From positions 1-64,000 of the forward strand of contig CAZLTY010000002.1 of the NCBI GenBank assembly GCA_964562575.1: 64,000 nt of DNA. The letters are read 5' to 3'. The stretch is from SG8-4 sp964562575. Lineage in GTDB: Bacteria > Planctomycetota > Phycisphaerae > Sedimentisphaerales > Anaerobacaceae. How positions within the stretch are numbered: position 1 is the first letter of the stretch; the number at the start of each line of letters is the position of its first letter. Positions 51,479 to 59,809 of this stretch are shown here, piece after piece. The position numbers and the translations under genes were made by a program. The notes below the pieces were generated by a model. That model was not told the origin of the DNA, searched no databases, and saw only the letters and a program-made list of their open reading frames with translations.

Positions 51479-52435
51479 CTATTCAAGACGTTTCAAAACT
51501 CCTCTGGCGCGATCTAACATTCTTTCGTCTGGCTCGTCTGCTTCCAGGTCGAGCCAGTGGACGTCTGTGAAAGTCTTGAACCAGGTGCGCTGGCCCTTGG
51601 CCAATTGGCGGGTGTGTACCTTAATCAGTTCGGTGGCTTCTTCCAAACTCGTTTGTCCGTTCAGATGGTCTATTATCTCAGCGTAGCCAATAGCGCATCG
51701 GGCCTGTTGGCTCAAAGGTTTTTCCTCGCCAAGCAGGGATTTGACCTCATCCACAAGACCGGCGTTAATCATCCTTTTCACTCGCCTGTTTATCAGGAAG
51801 CTGGCGTCGGCTTTTTCCCTGCGCAGACCTATGATCGTCCAGTCGTACTTCATCTGCCGTTTTTCCCATTGCTTCTGGAAACTCGATATGGGTTTGCCCG
51901 TGATTCTGTAAACCTCCAGCGCACGGACGATTCGTCTGGCGTCATTGGGATTGATGCGCTCGGCGGCGACAGGATCGACCCGCGTCAGCTCGCGATGCAG
52001 TTGAGCCAGGCCCTCGATTTGAGCCCGTCCTCGCAGCTCGTCACGTATCTTCTGGTCGCTTCCTGCGCCTTCGAACAGGCCGTAAAGCAGTGTCTTTATG
52101 TACAGAGCGGTTCCGCCGATGGCGACAATGTTTTTCTTGGAGTTCTCTATCTGCTCTATCGCCCCCGAGGCGGTCTCAAAGAAGGCCGCGACGCTGAAAG
52201 AATCGCTGGGCTCAACCACATCGACCAAATGATATTTCACACGCTCGCGAGCCTCTCTTGGCGGCTTCGCGGTGCCGATATCCATCCGACGATAGACCTT
52301 CATCGAGTCGATGCTGATGATCTCGGCGCCTATGCTCCGGGCCAGCTCGAAGCCCAGTCGCCCTTTTCCGGAGGCGGTGACACCTAGAATCAGAACCATT
52401 TTTGCGTTTACTGTCTGGCGCTCATCGTCTATCAT
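51479..52435 (-). CDS. miaA: tRNA dimethylallyltransferase
   Basis: 318 residues if started at ATG 52435; ATG 52399 is possible, and neither has a good ribosome-binding site. VLILGVTASGKGRLGFELARSIGAEIISIDSMKVYRRMDIGTAKP is the MiaA start; GGTALYIKTLLYGLFEG and the PNDARRIVRALEVY helix follow. It adds an isopentenyl group to A37 of tRNAs reading UNN codons. The P-loop reads GVTASGKG where MiaA usually has G[PS]TASGK[ST]. The final residue therefore lacks the hydroxyl that contacts Mg-nucleotide. It overlaps the promoter region of the prenyl synthase on the other strand. Confidence 0.92.
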   Translation of the reverse strand: MIDDERQTVNAKMVLILGVTASGKGRLGFELARSIGAEIISIDSMKVYRRMDIGTAKPPREARERVKYHLVDVVEPSDSFSVAAFFETASGAIEQIENSKKNIVAIGGTALYIKTLLYGLFEGAGSDQKIRDELRGRAQIEGLAQLHRELTRVDPVAAERINPNDARRIVRALEVYRITGKPISSFQKQWEKRQMKYDWTIIGLRREKADASFLINRRVKRMINAGLVDEVKSLLGEEKPLSQQARCAIGYAEIIDHLNGQTSLEEATELIKVHTRQLAKGQRTWFKTFTDVHWLDLEADEPDERMLDRARGVLKRLE

Positions 52436-52492
52436 GCTCCAATGATCGGCAATGGACAATCGGTTGTCAATAGCAATGGTGTAACGGTGAGT

Positions 52493-53392
52493 ATGGCAGA
52501 TCGTAATTCAACAATGGACTTCACCAGCCGGTTGCGCACACAGTCGCGGTTGGTGAGCGATGCTCTCGAGAAACTGCTGGCCGATCAGCGGACCAACAGC
52601 GACTTGAAGGCGGCGCTAAAGTATACACTCGGGGCGCCCGGCAAACATGTGCGCTCGGCGCTGGTGATCTGGTGCTGCGAGCTTGTAAGCGGCCGGCCCA
52701 ACCGCGACGCTGAGATTGCCTCGATGGCGATAGAAATGGTGCACACATACTCGCTAGTTCACGATGATCTGCCGGCGATGGATGATGACGATATGCGGCG
52801 TGGTTTGCCCACGTGTCACAAGGCCTTCGATGAAGCGACGGCTATTCTCACCGGCGATGCTCTCTTAACGCTGGCGTTTGAAACCCTGGCTACCCGGATC
52901 GACAAGCCGGCCACCGCAGTCAAGCTGATCGGCCGGCTGGCCAAGGACGCCGGCGCCGATGGCATGATCGCAGGTCAAATGGCGGACCTCAAGGCCGAGC
53001 AGACTGCCGGCACCGAAGAGACGCTGGAGTATATTCACATCAACAAGACGGCAAAGATGTTCCGGTGTGCCGCTGCGATGGGGGCCATCTGCGGCAGAGC
53101 GTCACAGCAGCAACTCGACAGTCTGTGCGAGTATGGCTTGAACATCGGCCTGGCTTTCCAGATAGCCGACGACATTCTCGACGAGACCGCATCGAGCGAG
53201 CAGTTGGGCAAGACTGCGGGAAAGGATCTTCGAGCCGCCAAGTGCACATATCCTGCTGTTGTCGGGATGGACCGGGCGAAGGAAATTCGCCATAAACTGA
53301 CTAGCGCCGCAATGGATGCCCTTGAGCCGTTCGGCAGCAAGGCCGACACCCTGCGACAATTAGCCACGGCCCTGCTCGAGAGAACAAAATAG
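52493..53392 (+). CDS. ispA: Polyprenyl diphosphate synthase (farnesyl/geranylgeranyl type)
   Basis: 299 residues from ATG 52493; ATG 52442 and 52514 are alternatives. GAPGKHVRSALV (diphosphate binding), the first aspartate-rich motif HDDLPAMDDDDMRRG with two extra residues as in type-II bacterial FPP synthases, TGDALL, and the second aspartate-rich motif QIADDILDE. It condenses allylic diphosphates with IPP for isoprenoids. It is divergent from miaA, which uses the same prenyl pool. Stop is followed by an A/T-rich hairpin. Confidence 0.93.
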   Translation: MADRNSTMDFTSRLRTQSRLVSDALEKLLADQRTNSDLKAALKYTLGAPGKHVRSALVIWCCELVSGRPNRDAEIASMAIEMVHTYSLVHDDLPAMDDDDMRRGLPTCHKAFDEATAILTGDALLTLAFETLATRIDKPATAVKLIGRLAKDAGADGMIAGQMADLKAEQTAGTEETLEYIHINKTAKMFRCAAAMGAICGRASQQQLDSLCEYGLNIGLAFQIADDILDETASSEQLGKTAGKDLRAAKCTYPAVVGMDRAKEIRHKLTSAAMDALEPFGSKADTLRQLATALLERTK

Positions 53393-53426
53393 AATTTAGA
53401 ATTTACAATTCTAAGTTCTAAATTTT
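53386..53426. repeat. A/T-rich hairpin after ispA
   Basis: TAGAATTTAGAATT, three bases, AATTCTAAGTTCTA, nearly complementary along 14 bases. Same type as the hairpin near pdxA. It may act as a terminator, although its T-run is short. Confidence 0.6.
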
Positions 53427-53953
53427 GCCGTCTGAGGCACGTCCGCAAAAGAGCTTCCTGTTGATATCAAGAATGCTGGGATTCAGACTATGCTCAAAAG
53501 CTCCGGCCAAAGCCAATCGAACGTGTCTTATTTTTCATACTGGTATCGGCCTTTCCGGCCGGCCAGCCATTGACGGGTCTTGCGAGAAGGCCGTAATTTG
53601 ACTGACGAAGAAAGCAAGCTCAGACCGACAGCATAGGGTAGATGAACATTTGGGGGCGACAATATGGTAATATGTAAATACGCAATCGAGTTCATGTGGC
53701 TGGTTCTTGCCGTATCGGCTTGCTGGATCAAAAACGAGTTGGCGTCCGGATCCGTGACGCAACCGCGCCAGCATGGCGGCCTGCAGAGACAGCTACATTC
53801 TCCTGCGCAGATCAGACCGCCGCCTTGGTTTGGCTGACACTTATAAAAAACAAAACTCTTACTTTAAACACACTATTATGCGAACCAAATTGGGCCCTAA
53901 GCATGATGACGCTTACGGCCTTTTTTTTTGCGCCTATACCCCATAGTCTCCGA
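53427..53953. other. Gene-poor stretch
   Basis: About 530 bases. Short frames on both strands have no ribosome-binding sites. One of them, ATG 53664, starts with a lipoprotein-like hydrophobic segment (AIEFMWLVLAVSAC) but soon becomes non-protein-like; I treat it as chance. No repeat family seen. Confidence 0.35.
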
Positions 53954-54141
53954 CTTAGGAGCCGCGCACAAATAAGTGCTTCATTTATCGCTCAGATTTG
54001 CGTCAGATTCAGTCGCGCCCGATTGAGCGAAACCACAGGCGTAGCTATTCTACGTCGCGGATTTCGCGATTGAGAAGCGACTGAAGATGGCGTGAAGATG
54101 AGATGAGAAATGGATCAGTTATTTGTGCGCGGCTCCTTAGC
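53954..54141. repeat. Palindrome C, 188-base imperfect inverted repeat
   Basis: The arms CTTAGGAGCCGCGCACAAAT and ATTTGTGCGCGGCTCCTTAG pair with one mismatch; AGGAGCCGCGCACAAATAA is exact on both sides (53957-53975 and 54119-54137). Pairing continues inward with mismatches through CAGTCGC and ATTG..CAAT blocks to a central hairpin CGTAG-ctatt-CTACG. The whole thing would fold into one long hairpin in single-stranded form. The end TTAGGAGCC also begins family B copy B2. Confidence 0.85.
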
Positions 54142-54400
54142 CTGCGCGCAAAGTTGGGCGTCTCTGCATCACCTGCGAACTCCTCGATAGATGCTTTCGG
54201 TCTCTGCCGGGCGTTGGCGGAGGTAATCTCCAGCACCGCGACCACCCGGCGAGCAGCGCTGCTGCGTCCACAAGCTGCTCGACAAACTCGCTTTGCGGTT
54301 GCGAGCCTCGGAAGATATCAAGCGCAAATCCCATGCCTGGACTGTGTTTCTCGAACAAATCAATTTCTGCCGCCCGCCTGCTCGCCAAATACGGCCTTCT
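54119..54400 (-). pseudogene. Frameshifted gene remnant
   Basis: Two minus-strand frames give a coherent protein if joined near 54245. Upstream: AAEIDLFEKHSPGMGFALDI to EFVEQLVDAAALLAG. Downstream: VAVLEITSANARQRPKASIE to EEFAGDAETPNFARRL. The join needs one base. The 3' end runs into palindrome C, so the element cut or replaced the end of the gene. No family recognised. Confidence 0.4.
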
Positions 54401-54640
54401 GTAATTGGAGCTGCATACATGTTTTGAGCGACAATCTACAAAATTGTAGACAGCGGTCTTTCCGTAAGTGTAGTGACAACATGCAATAAGAGATTTTTCG
54501 ATTCTTTTGTTCTTGTCTTCAGGTACCTACATGTTTTGAGGGGAAAATCGGGCTTCTCTCAGCAATACTTGACCGTCGTTGCGGCCCGGAATCTCCCCGG
54601 CCCGGATAGATGCCTGCCGGTGCCGCCAGAAAAGAATTTC
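54401..54640. other. Gene-free stretch with a 13-base direct repeat
   Basis: TACATGTTTTGAG occurs at 54416-54428 and 54528-54540. Between them lies a hairpin CTACAA..TTGTAG. No convincing gene. Confidence 0.4.
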
Positions 54641-54644
54641 CTGT

Positions 54645-54673
54645 TTGACAACTCTCCGTGATTAGGCTACAGT
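54645..54673 (+). promoter_or_regulatory. Sigma-70-type promoter of the GH-A gene
   Basis: TTGACA (54645-54650), 17-base spacer, TACAGT (54668-54673). It lies 68 bases before the start codon. Confidence 0.65.
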
Positions 54674-54741
54674 GTCGCCTCGTCGCCATTTCGGTATTCT
54701 GCAGGAGTTGAGATGACTAAACAATGAAGGAAAGGTAGAAG

Positions 54742-56028
54742 ATGAATAAGACTGTCAGAATCCTTTTCGTTTTAGTTGCCATGGCGCTGCCGAGCGCGAG
54801 TGTCACTGCCTATGCCCCGGCAACTGCGGGATTGTTGCCCGGCCCTGCTCTGCCCAACGGCTTTGGTGTTAACATACATTTCAGGGGCCAGCCGCGCGAT
54901 CTGGACATGATCGCCGAAGCGGGATTCAAATTGATCAGAATGGATCTGACGTGGGCCATGATCGAGCGAGACAGGGGTATATACGATTTCGAAAGTCTCG
55001 GTTACGACAGTCTGACCGAAGGGTGCTCCAAAAGGGGCATACGCATTCTTTATATCCTTGACTACGGCAACACCCTGTACGAGAAGGGCAGGTCCGTTCG
55101 CACGCAGGCCGGGCGCGAGGCCTTTGCACATTTTGCCGAGGCTGCCGCCGAACGCTACGCAGGCAGAGGAGTCCTGTGGGAAATATGGAATGAGCCGAAC
55201 ATAAAGCACTTCTGGGATTCTCAGCCCGGCGCCGAAGATTACTGCAAGCTTGTAGAAATGACCGCTCCGCGTATAAAGAAAGCCGATCCAGACGGCCTGA
55301 TTGTCGCTGGGGCAACATCGCAAATACCGTTCGAGTGGCTTGAGGATTGTTTCCAGAGAGGGTTGTTGGAGTGGATTGATGTTCTGAGTGTCCATCCCTA
55401 CCGCTCACAACCTCCGGAGACGGTTGTCGCCGACTACACTGAACTTCGCCGGCTCGTTGAGCGTTATATGCCAGGGGAAAAGCAGGTACCCATAATATCA
55501 GGCGAGTGGGGATACTCGAATCTCAATTGGGATCAGACGCGTCTTTCCGAGCAGCAGCAGGCAGAGTATCTCGCACGGATGTTCCTGACCAACCTTCATC
55601 AGGGTATCGACATCAGTATATGGTACGATTGGAAAGACGACGGCGCCGATCCCAACGAAAGAGAGCATCAGTTCGGAACGGTCAGGCATGACTGCAATCC
55701 AAAAGCGGCTTATCTTGCCGCCAAAGTCCTGACCTCTACCCTCGCCGGCTATGCTCTTGATAGGCGACTCGATCTCGGCAATGAAAGCGACTTCGCCTTC
55801 AGGCTGACCAAGGGCGAAAGGGAAGCGATAGCTTTCTGGACTACGGCCGAAAAGCACACGGTGACCTTGCCGGTCGAGCCGACCGAAGTGACTCTTGTGG
55901 GCATATACGGGGGCAAAGTCGTCATCAACTGGAAGACCAAGAACCTGAAGCTGCGCGCACTGCCAAGCCCTCAGTATCTGTTGGTAAAGCCAAGGCCCGA
56001 GGACCCCAGGCGTTATTCCACTCCTTAG
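54742..56028 (+). CDS. Secreted clan GH-A glycoside hydrolase
   Basis: 428 residues. Signal peptide to about residue 24, then a (beta/alpha)8 barrel: FGVNIHFRGQPRDLDMIAEAGF, the acid/base Glu151 in LWEIWNEPN, and the nucleophile Glu255 in PIISGEWGYSN, with SVHPYRSQPPE and ISIWYDWKDDG in between and after. This resembles GH39/GH5-type enzymes acting on beta-linked polysaccharides. A beta-sandwich C-terminal domain follows from residue 340 or so. Good promoter; the last codons abut repeat B2. Confidence 0.85.
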   Translation: MNKTVRILFVLVAMALPSASVTAYAPATAGLLPGPALPNGFGVNIHFRGQPRDLDMIAEAGFKLIRMDLTWAMIERDRGIYDFESLGYDSLTEGCSKRGIRILYILDYGNTLYEKGRSVRTQAGREAFAHFAEAAAERYAGRGVLWEIWNEPNIKHFWDSQPGAEDYCKLVEMTAPRIKKADPDGLIVAGATSQIPFEWLEDCFQRGLLEWIDVLSVHPYRSQPPETVVADYTELRRLVERYMPGEKQVPIISGEWGYSNLNWDQTRLSEQQQAEYLARMFLTNLHQGIDISIWYDWKDDGADPNEREHQFGTVRHDCNPKAAYLAAKVLTSTLAGYALDRRLDLGNESDFAFRLTKGEREAIAFWTTAEKHTVTLPVEPTEVTLVGIYGGKVVINWKTKNLKLRALPSPQYLLVKPRPEDPRRYSTP

Positions 56029-56192
56029 GAGCCTGTCGGAGAACTCGATCTGGCTTCGAGCGGCCCTTTTTCCGCCTGGCTGCATCCGGCTGTATCGACG
56101 ATAAAACCAACATCGCCTGCTTCGCCGTCTTTGCCAGCCGAAAAAATGGCTCGATCTCGCACCCGACGACGGAATTCTCCGACACACTCCTA
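56026..56192. repeat. Family B palindromic repeat, copy B2
   Basis: 167 bp. Ends TAGGAGCCTGTCGGAGAA and TTCTCCGACACACTCCTA are reverse complements except for the three central bases. The interior has the same blocks as B1 and B3 and also folds on itself (CGCCTGGC / GCCAGCCG). It touches the stop codon of the GH-A gene and stops 11 bases before the kinase gene end. Confidence 0.92.
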
Positions 56193-56202
56193 GGCCGGTT
56201 GG

Positions 56203-57162
56203 CTATTCCGTAGCCGCTTTTTGCAGCAATTCGATTATGTCGGCCTTTGCCGGCAGCGCCTCGATCGAACCGAACTTTGTGCAGGCCAGGGCCCCCGCCG
56301 CCGAGGCGAACTGGACCGCTCCTTTAACATCGTGCTTGACGGCGTAATAGGCCGCTAGTGCTCCCGCGAAGGCGTCGCCCCTTCCTGTGTTGTCTACAGG
56401 CTCGATCTCGAAAGCCGGCACATGGTCGGCGTTGTTTCTGTCAACGACCATGCACCCGCGTTTGCCCATCGTTATGACCACATAGTTCACGCCGCGAGCG
56501 ACCAGGTCCGAGCCAATCAGCTTGGCGGTCCGAATGTTGGCCCCGGACTGCTCGGTCATGTCGGCGGCTTCGTACAAATTCGGGATCAGAAGATCGGCCG
56601 AAAAATAATCGATGGGAAGATCGCACGATTTCTGGCTCGGCTGCTCCAGCGGTTTTGCGGGATTGAGGATGACTTTTACGCCGTACAACTCTGCGCATCG
56701 AAGGGCACTGACGATTGCCTCCTGTGGCAATCGCCCGTGTATCAAACAGACGTCGGCTTCTGAGATAACGTGTTCGGCAGCGGTTATGTCCAAAGGCTGC
56801 AGGGCGCTGTTGGCGCCGGCGCAGAAACAGTCGGCATTTTCGCCTTCGGCGTTGACCAGTGTCACAAGCACGCCTGTGTTCTTGGCCTCTGCGGTAGAGA
56901 CGTGCTCGGCATTGACATCGAACTCGGCCAGACTCTCTCTGATCATGTGCGCAAACGGATCGCCCCCGACCTTGCTTATGAGATGGACATCGCAGCCGCA
57001 TAGAGCGGCCTCGACGGCCTGGTTCGGCCCCGGACCGGCGGCGGTGTAAGAAAGAGCTGAGCCGGGGACGCTCTGGCCCGGTGATGGGATCTGGCCGCAA
57101 CGTATCGCCATATCAACATACGTGCCGCCGATTACGACTGCTTTTGGATTTCTTGCTGACAT
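56203..57162 (-). CDS. PfkB-family carbohydrate kinase (ribokinase-like)
   Basis: 319 residues from ATG 57162 (AAGGA upstream); the open frame begins earlier but has no site. VVIGGTYVDMAIRCGQIPSPGQ, TAAGPGPNQAVEAALCG, SKVGGDPFAHM and the catalytic NTGRGDAFAGAL with the base Asp in the GD are the PfkB signatures. It phosphorylates a sugar or nucleoside; closest pattern is ribokinase (GG..ANQA region). No transporter or regulator is adjacent, so the substrate is open. Confidence 0.9.
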   Translation of the reverse strand: MSARNPKAVVIGGTYVDMAIRCGQIPSPGQSVPGSALSYTAAGPGPNQAVEAALCGCDVHLISKVGGDPFAHMIRESLAEFDVNAEHVSTAEAKNTGVLVTLVNAEGENADCFCAGANSALQPLDITAAEHVISEADVCLIHGRLPQEAIVSALRCAELYGVKVILNPAKPLEQPSQKSCDLPIDYFSADLLIPNLYEAADMTEQSGANIRTAKLIGSDLVARGVNYVVITMGKRGCMVVDRNNADHVPAFEIEPVDNTGRGDAFAGALAAYYAVKHDVKGAVQFASAAGALACTKFGSIEALPAKADIIELLQKAATE

Positions 57163-57287
57163 ATCGTCCTTGACCTGCTGCCTTTCTAAAGTCTTCCCTA
57201 AGCTACATTTGATCGTCACTCTTGACGCCTGAAGTGTACTTGATCGGCAACGAAAAGCAAGGTTTTTTTCGGACAATGTTCGTGTCG

Positions 57288-58013
57288 TCATGCGGGGGTT
57301 CCAACCACGGCCATGCAAATGACGCTCTCGGCGATTCCGTCGACACCTACGATCGCGTTTGCCTTCTCGTCGTACAGGGCCCCAATCTCGCAGCTACCGC
57401 GATTGAGGCTCGCAGCCGCCAGAGCGAGGTTCTCGGCGATATGGCCGGCGTCGAGATAGATATACCTGTAAGCCCTCTGGCCATACTTCCATTTGCAGCG
57501 TTCAAATACCGCCGACCATACAAAGACCACCGAGGCCGTCGCACACATTGCCTGGTCCAGAGCCGCTGCGGCGATCTGTCGACGAAAGTCCCCCCGTCTT
57601 AACTGTTCGAGCTGATGAGATCGGATAGAGTAATGGTAGATGCCGGCTTCGACTCCATTTACATTATTGATCACCAGATAGGTCTCTATAGGGTACAGAG
57701 CCCCGGCTGACGGGGCCGTGCGAAACTCGTATCCGTCCTCGATACGCTGAATACCGGTGGTGGCCCAGAGCAGATATGCGAGTTGGCCTTTGCTGATCGG
57801 CTTGCCCTGGAAATCGCGAACGCTCTTTCTCTGTCTGAGCGTCTGGTCCAGACTCATCGCCTGAGCGGGCTGAAATGACGGAAGCTCAATCTTCGTCGCC
57901 TCGGCGTACTCCTTGTACAATTGGGGTTTGGCTTCCCAGTTGAGTTGGTGGCCTGGCATTTTCCCCGGACCATATTTGGTTTGCTGCTGAAATCGATCGC
58001 CTATATCGCCCAT
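57288..58013 (-). CDS. SagB/ThcOx-family nitroreductase-like oxidoreductase
   Basis: 241 residues. FMN-binding nitroreductase fold: SLDQTLRQRKSVRDFQGKPISKGQLAYLLWAT, RTAPSAGALYPIETYLV, GIYHYSIRSHQLEQL, and YIYLDAGHIAENLALAAASLNRGSCEIGALYD. SagB proteins oxidise azoline rings in thiazole/oxazole peptides, but many stand-alone members have other roles. No precursor peptide or cyclodehydratase gene is within view. Small hypothetical gene follows downstream-in-coordinates on the same strand. Confidence 0.88.
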   Translation of the reverse strand: MGDIGDRFQQQTKYGPGKMPGHQLNWEAKPQLYKEYAEATKIELPSFQPAQAMSLDQTLRQRKSVRDFQGKPISKGQLAYLLWATTGIQRIEDGYEFRTAPSAGALYPIETYLVINNVNGVEAGIYHYSIRSHQLEQLRRGDFRRQIAAAALDQAMCATASVVFVWSAVFERCKWKYGQRAYRYIYLDAGHIAENLALAAASLNRGSCEIGALYDEKANAIVGVDGIAESVICMAVVGTPA

Positions 58014-58079
58014 TTCTCCACCTTTGTCTCAAGTATCTTGGCAGCCAACAATCGAAAATCGCCAATCAATCACAGCCTG

Positions 58080-58274
58080 TCAGTTCTTGGACGTTCTGTC
58101 GCTGGTGGCACGGCGTTGGCCTCGCAGACGAATCAACTCTGAGGCCTGCTGATGATACTCCGGGATCCTGCTGAAACTCCGCAGTTCGCGGTCAACAAGA
58201 TCCTGAATGTCCGGCTCGATGGCCAGCCAGATCAGTTTCATAAGGCTCTCTGTGGTCTGTTCATATTGCAGCAT
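58080..58274 (-). CDS. Small protein of unknown function
   Basis: 64 residues. The ATG at 58274 has AAGGAG seven bases upstream, a much stronger site than any other in the frame, which opens at 58505. Helical composition: TTESLMKLIWLAIEPDIQDLVDREL and YHQQASELIRLRG. Charged, no membrane segment. Its gene ends 66 bases before the SagB-like gene and likely shares that transcript. No known family. Confidence 0.6.
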   Translation of the reverse strand: MLQYEQTTESLMKLIWLAIEPDIQDLVDRELRSFSRIPEYHQQASELIRLRGQRRATSDRTSKN

Positions 58275-58666
58275 GGATAACTCCTTATAAACGCTACAGA
58301 CACCGAATAGTCCGTTGCGGCGGTCGATAACCTTGAAGAACTCAGCTCTTTTATAATATATGGCGTTTGCCAAGGGCCAAATGTAGACGGCCAAATTCGA
58401 AAAATGCGGTTTTTTTTTACGATGTGGGAATCCGGCCCATAAAGGGCGATTTGCAGAAAGAAAACAAAGAGGCAGACACCTCTGAGAGCAACAGACGTAT
58501 GCCACTGCGGGAAATCCCGCAATCGTCTGCAGGCGAGGCGGCCGTTTAGGTTCGATAATACTCGAACCGGCGCAGTCAAGCCAACTTTCGACCCACAGAT
58601 AGCCCGATTCGAGAATCTCGCGCCGGTGCCGGCGTGAACGTCTGCGGAAGAATCTTGCAAATTGAC
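58275..58666. other. Intergenic stretch between divergent small genes
   Basis: About 390 bases, A/T-rich near 58350-58420, then the promoter at 58667. No convincing frame or repeat. Confidence 0.35.
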
Positions 58667-58695
58667 TTGACAGCCAAACAAGAATTCTCCATAAT
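58667..58695 (+). promoter_or_regulatory. Sigma-70-type promoter of the two-repeat SANT-like gene
   Basis: TTGACA (58667-58672) and CATAAT (58690-58695), 17-base spacer. Leader of about 115 bases to ATG 58816; a leader ATG at 58713 could encode a 17-codon peptide. Confidence 0.75.
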
Positions 58696-58815
58696 TGCCG
58701 TCATTGTGTGATATGGCTAAATCAGGAGAAGGCGTAGTTGCGTTTGGAACTTTACAGCCAAGCTGATCTTTATTTTGGACGAGCTTGGAAGTTGGCTAAT
58801 GATTCAGGTTTTGTA

Positions 58816-59193
58816 ATGGCAAAAGAAGCAGGAAATAAGCTGATCAAAGGTCCATGGTCATGGACGCCGGATGATATTAAACTACTGAAGAAACTGTATC
58901 CGCTGGGCAACATTAAGATGATTGCCGAGCGGCTCAACAGGCCTCTGACCGCGGTGAGACAAAAAGCATATGATATGGGGATGAAGACAGATGTCTACCG
59001 CTACTGGACCGAGGACGATCTGAAGCTGCTGGCTAAACTCTATCCGGACATGACGACCGACGAGCTGGCCAGGCGATTCAAACGGTCCGAAGGCTCGATT
59101 AAAACCAAGGCACTCCAACTGGGGCTGAGAAAAAGCCAGAAGTATCTCAAAGCGATTCAATCCCGCCCTCGAAAGAGACGCAAGAAGAAATAG
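58816..59193 (+). CDS. Small basic Myb/SANT-like DNA-binding protein (two repeats)
   Basis: 125 residues from ATG 58816, chosen because the start MAKEAGNKLIKGPWS matches its 66-residue paralogue at 30428. An alternative TTG at 58738 has a stronger AGGAG site and would add 26 residues. Repeat one is WSWTPDDIKLLKKLYPLGN with MIAERLNRPLTAVRQKAYDMGM; repeat two is WTEDDLKLLAKLYPDMT with ELARRFKRSEGSIKTKALQLGL. The C-terminal tail is Arg/Lys-rich. Likely DNA-binding; a good promoter and simple design suggest a global or chromosome role. Confidence 0.75.
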   Translation: MAKEAGNKLIKGPWSWTPDDIKLLKKLYPLGNIKMIAERLNRPLTAVRQKAYDMGMKTDVYRYWTEDDLKLLAKLYPDMTTDELARRFKRSEGSIKTKALQLGLRKSQKYLKAIQSRPRKRRKKK

Positions 59194-59333
59194 AAAGCAA
59201 ATCCAAAAAGAGTCAAGAATCACAAATTGCATAATTCCGGTCCGCCAGGCCTGACGAAGGATGACTTGCTGCGCTTTGTTGAAGTTTGCGAGAAAATCGT
59301 TAGAATCCTGTTGCTAGCACCGGAGAACCGATC

Positions 59334-59792
59334 ATGGTGCTTGGCATTCATTGGCTCGATTTTGCGATAGTCATGCTCTACTTCGCAGTCGTGCTGTACG
59401 TTGTTCTCTCCACAGGCACATCGCTGCTCGGCATGATTGCAGGTTGTCTGTTGGGCAAGGCGGACAACATTGTAAAGATAAAACGCTTCTACGTCATAAT
59501 GAACACGCCGGTCGGAGCCGAACAACGGCTTGTCGATGCGGGAATCTGCCTGCCCGCTATGATCGATGCGGGCCTGGTGCCGGAGGGGTCGGAGAAGTTG
59601 AATGTCGATGTGATCGACAGACTGTACGCGAGAGATTGCAGGGACAAGGTCTTCGGCGCCACCAGCACCATCGAGTTGCGAAAAGAACCCGGTTTCGAGT
59701 GGTACTTCCCCGGGCTTGCCAGGACTACCCTGGCGTGCTTTGCCCTGGTTGCGGCGACGTGGCTTCTCACCAGAATTCTATTTGTGTGGTAA
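59334..59792 (+). pseudogene. Internally deleted sodium:solute symporter-like gene
   Basis: 152 codons in one frame. The beginning GIHWLDFAIVMLYFAVVLYV is like helix one of SSS-family transporters. The part from residue 50 (KIKRFYVIMNTPVGAEQRLVDAG to GFEWYFPGLARTTLACFALVAATWLL) resembles the C-terminal end of planctomycete SSS proteins. About 12 central helices are missing, with the frame kept. It cannot transport as such. An independent small membrane protein is the alternative. Confidence 0.45.
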
Positions 59793-59809
59793 CAACGGCG
59801 AGAACGCTG

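Noticed and set aside
53696..54073. Plus-strand frame of 125 codons before palindrome C
   Set aside because: No start signal, low-complexity sequence and partial overlap with the palindrome arm.
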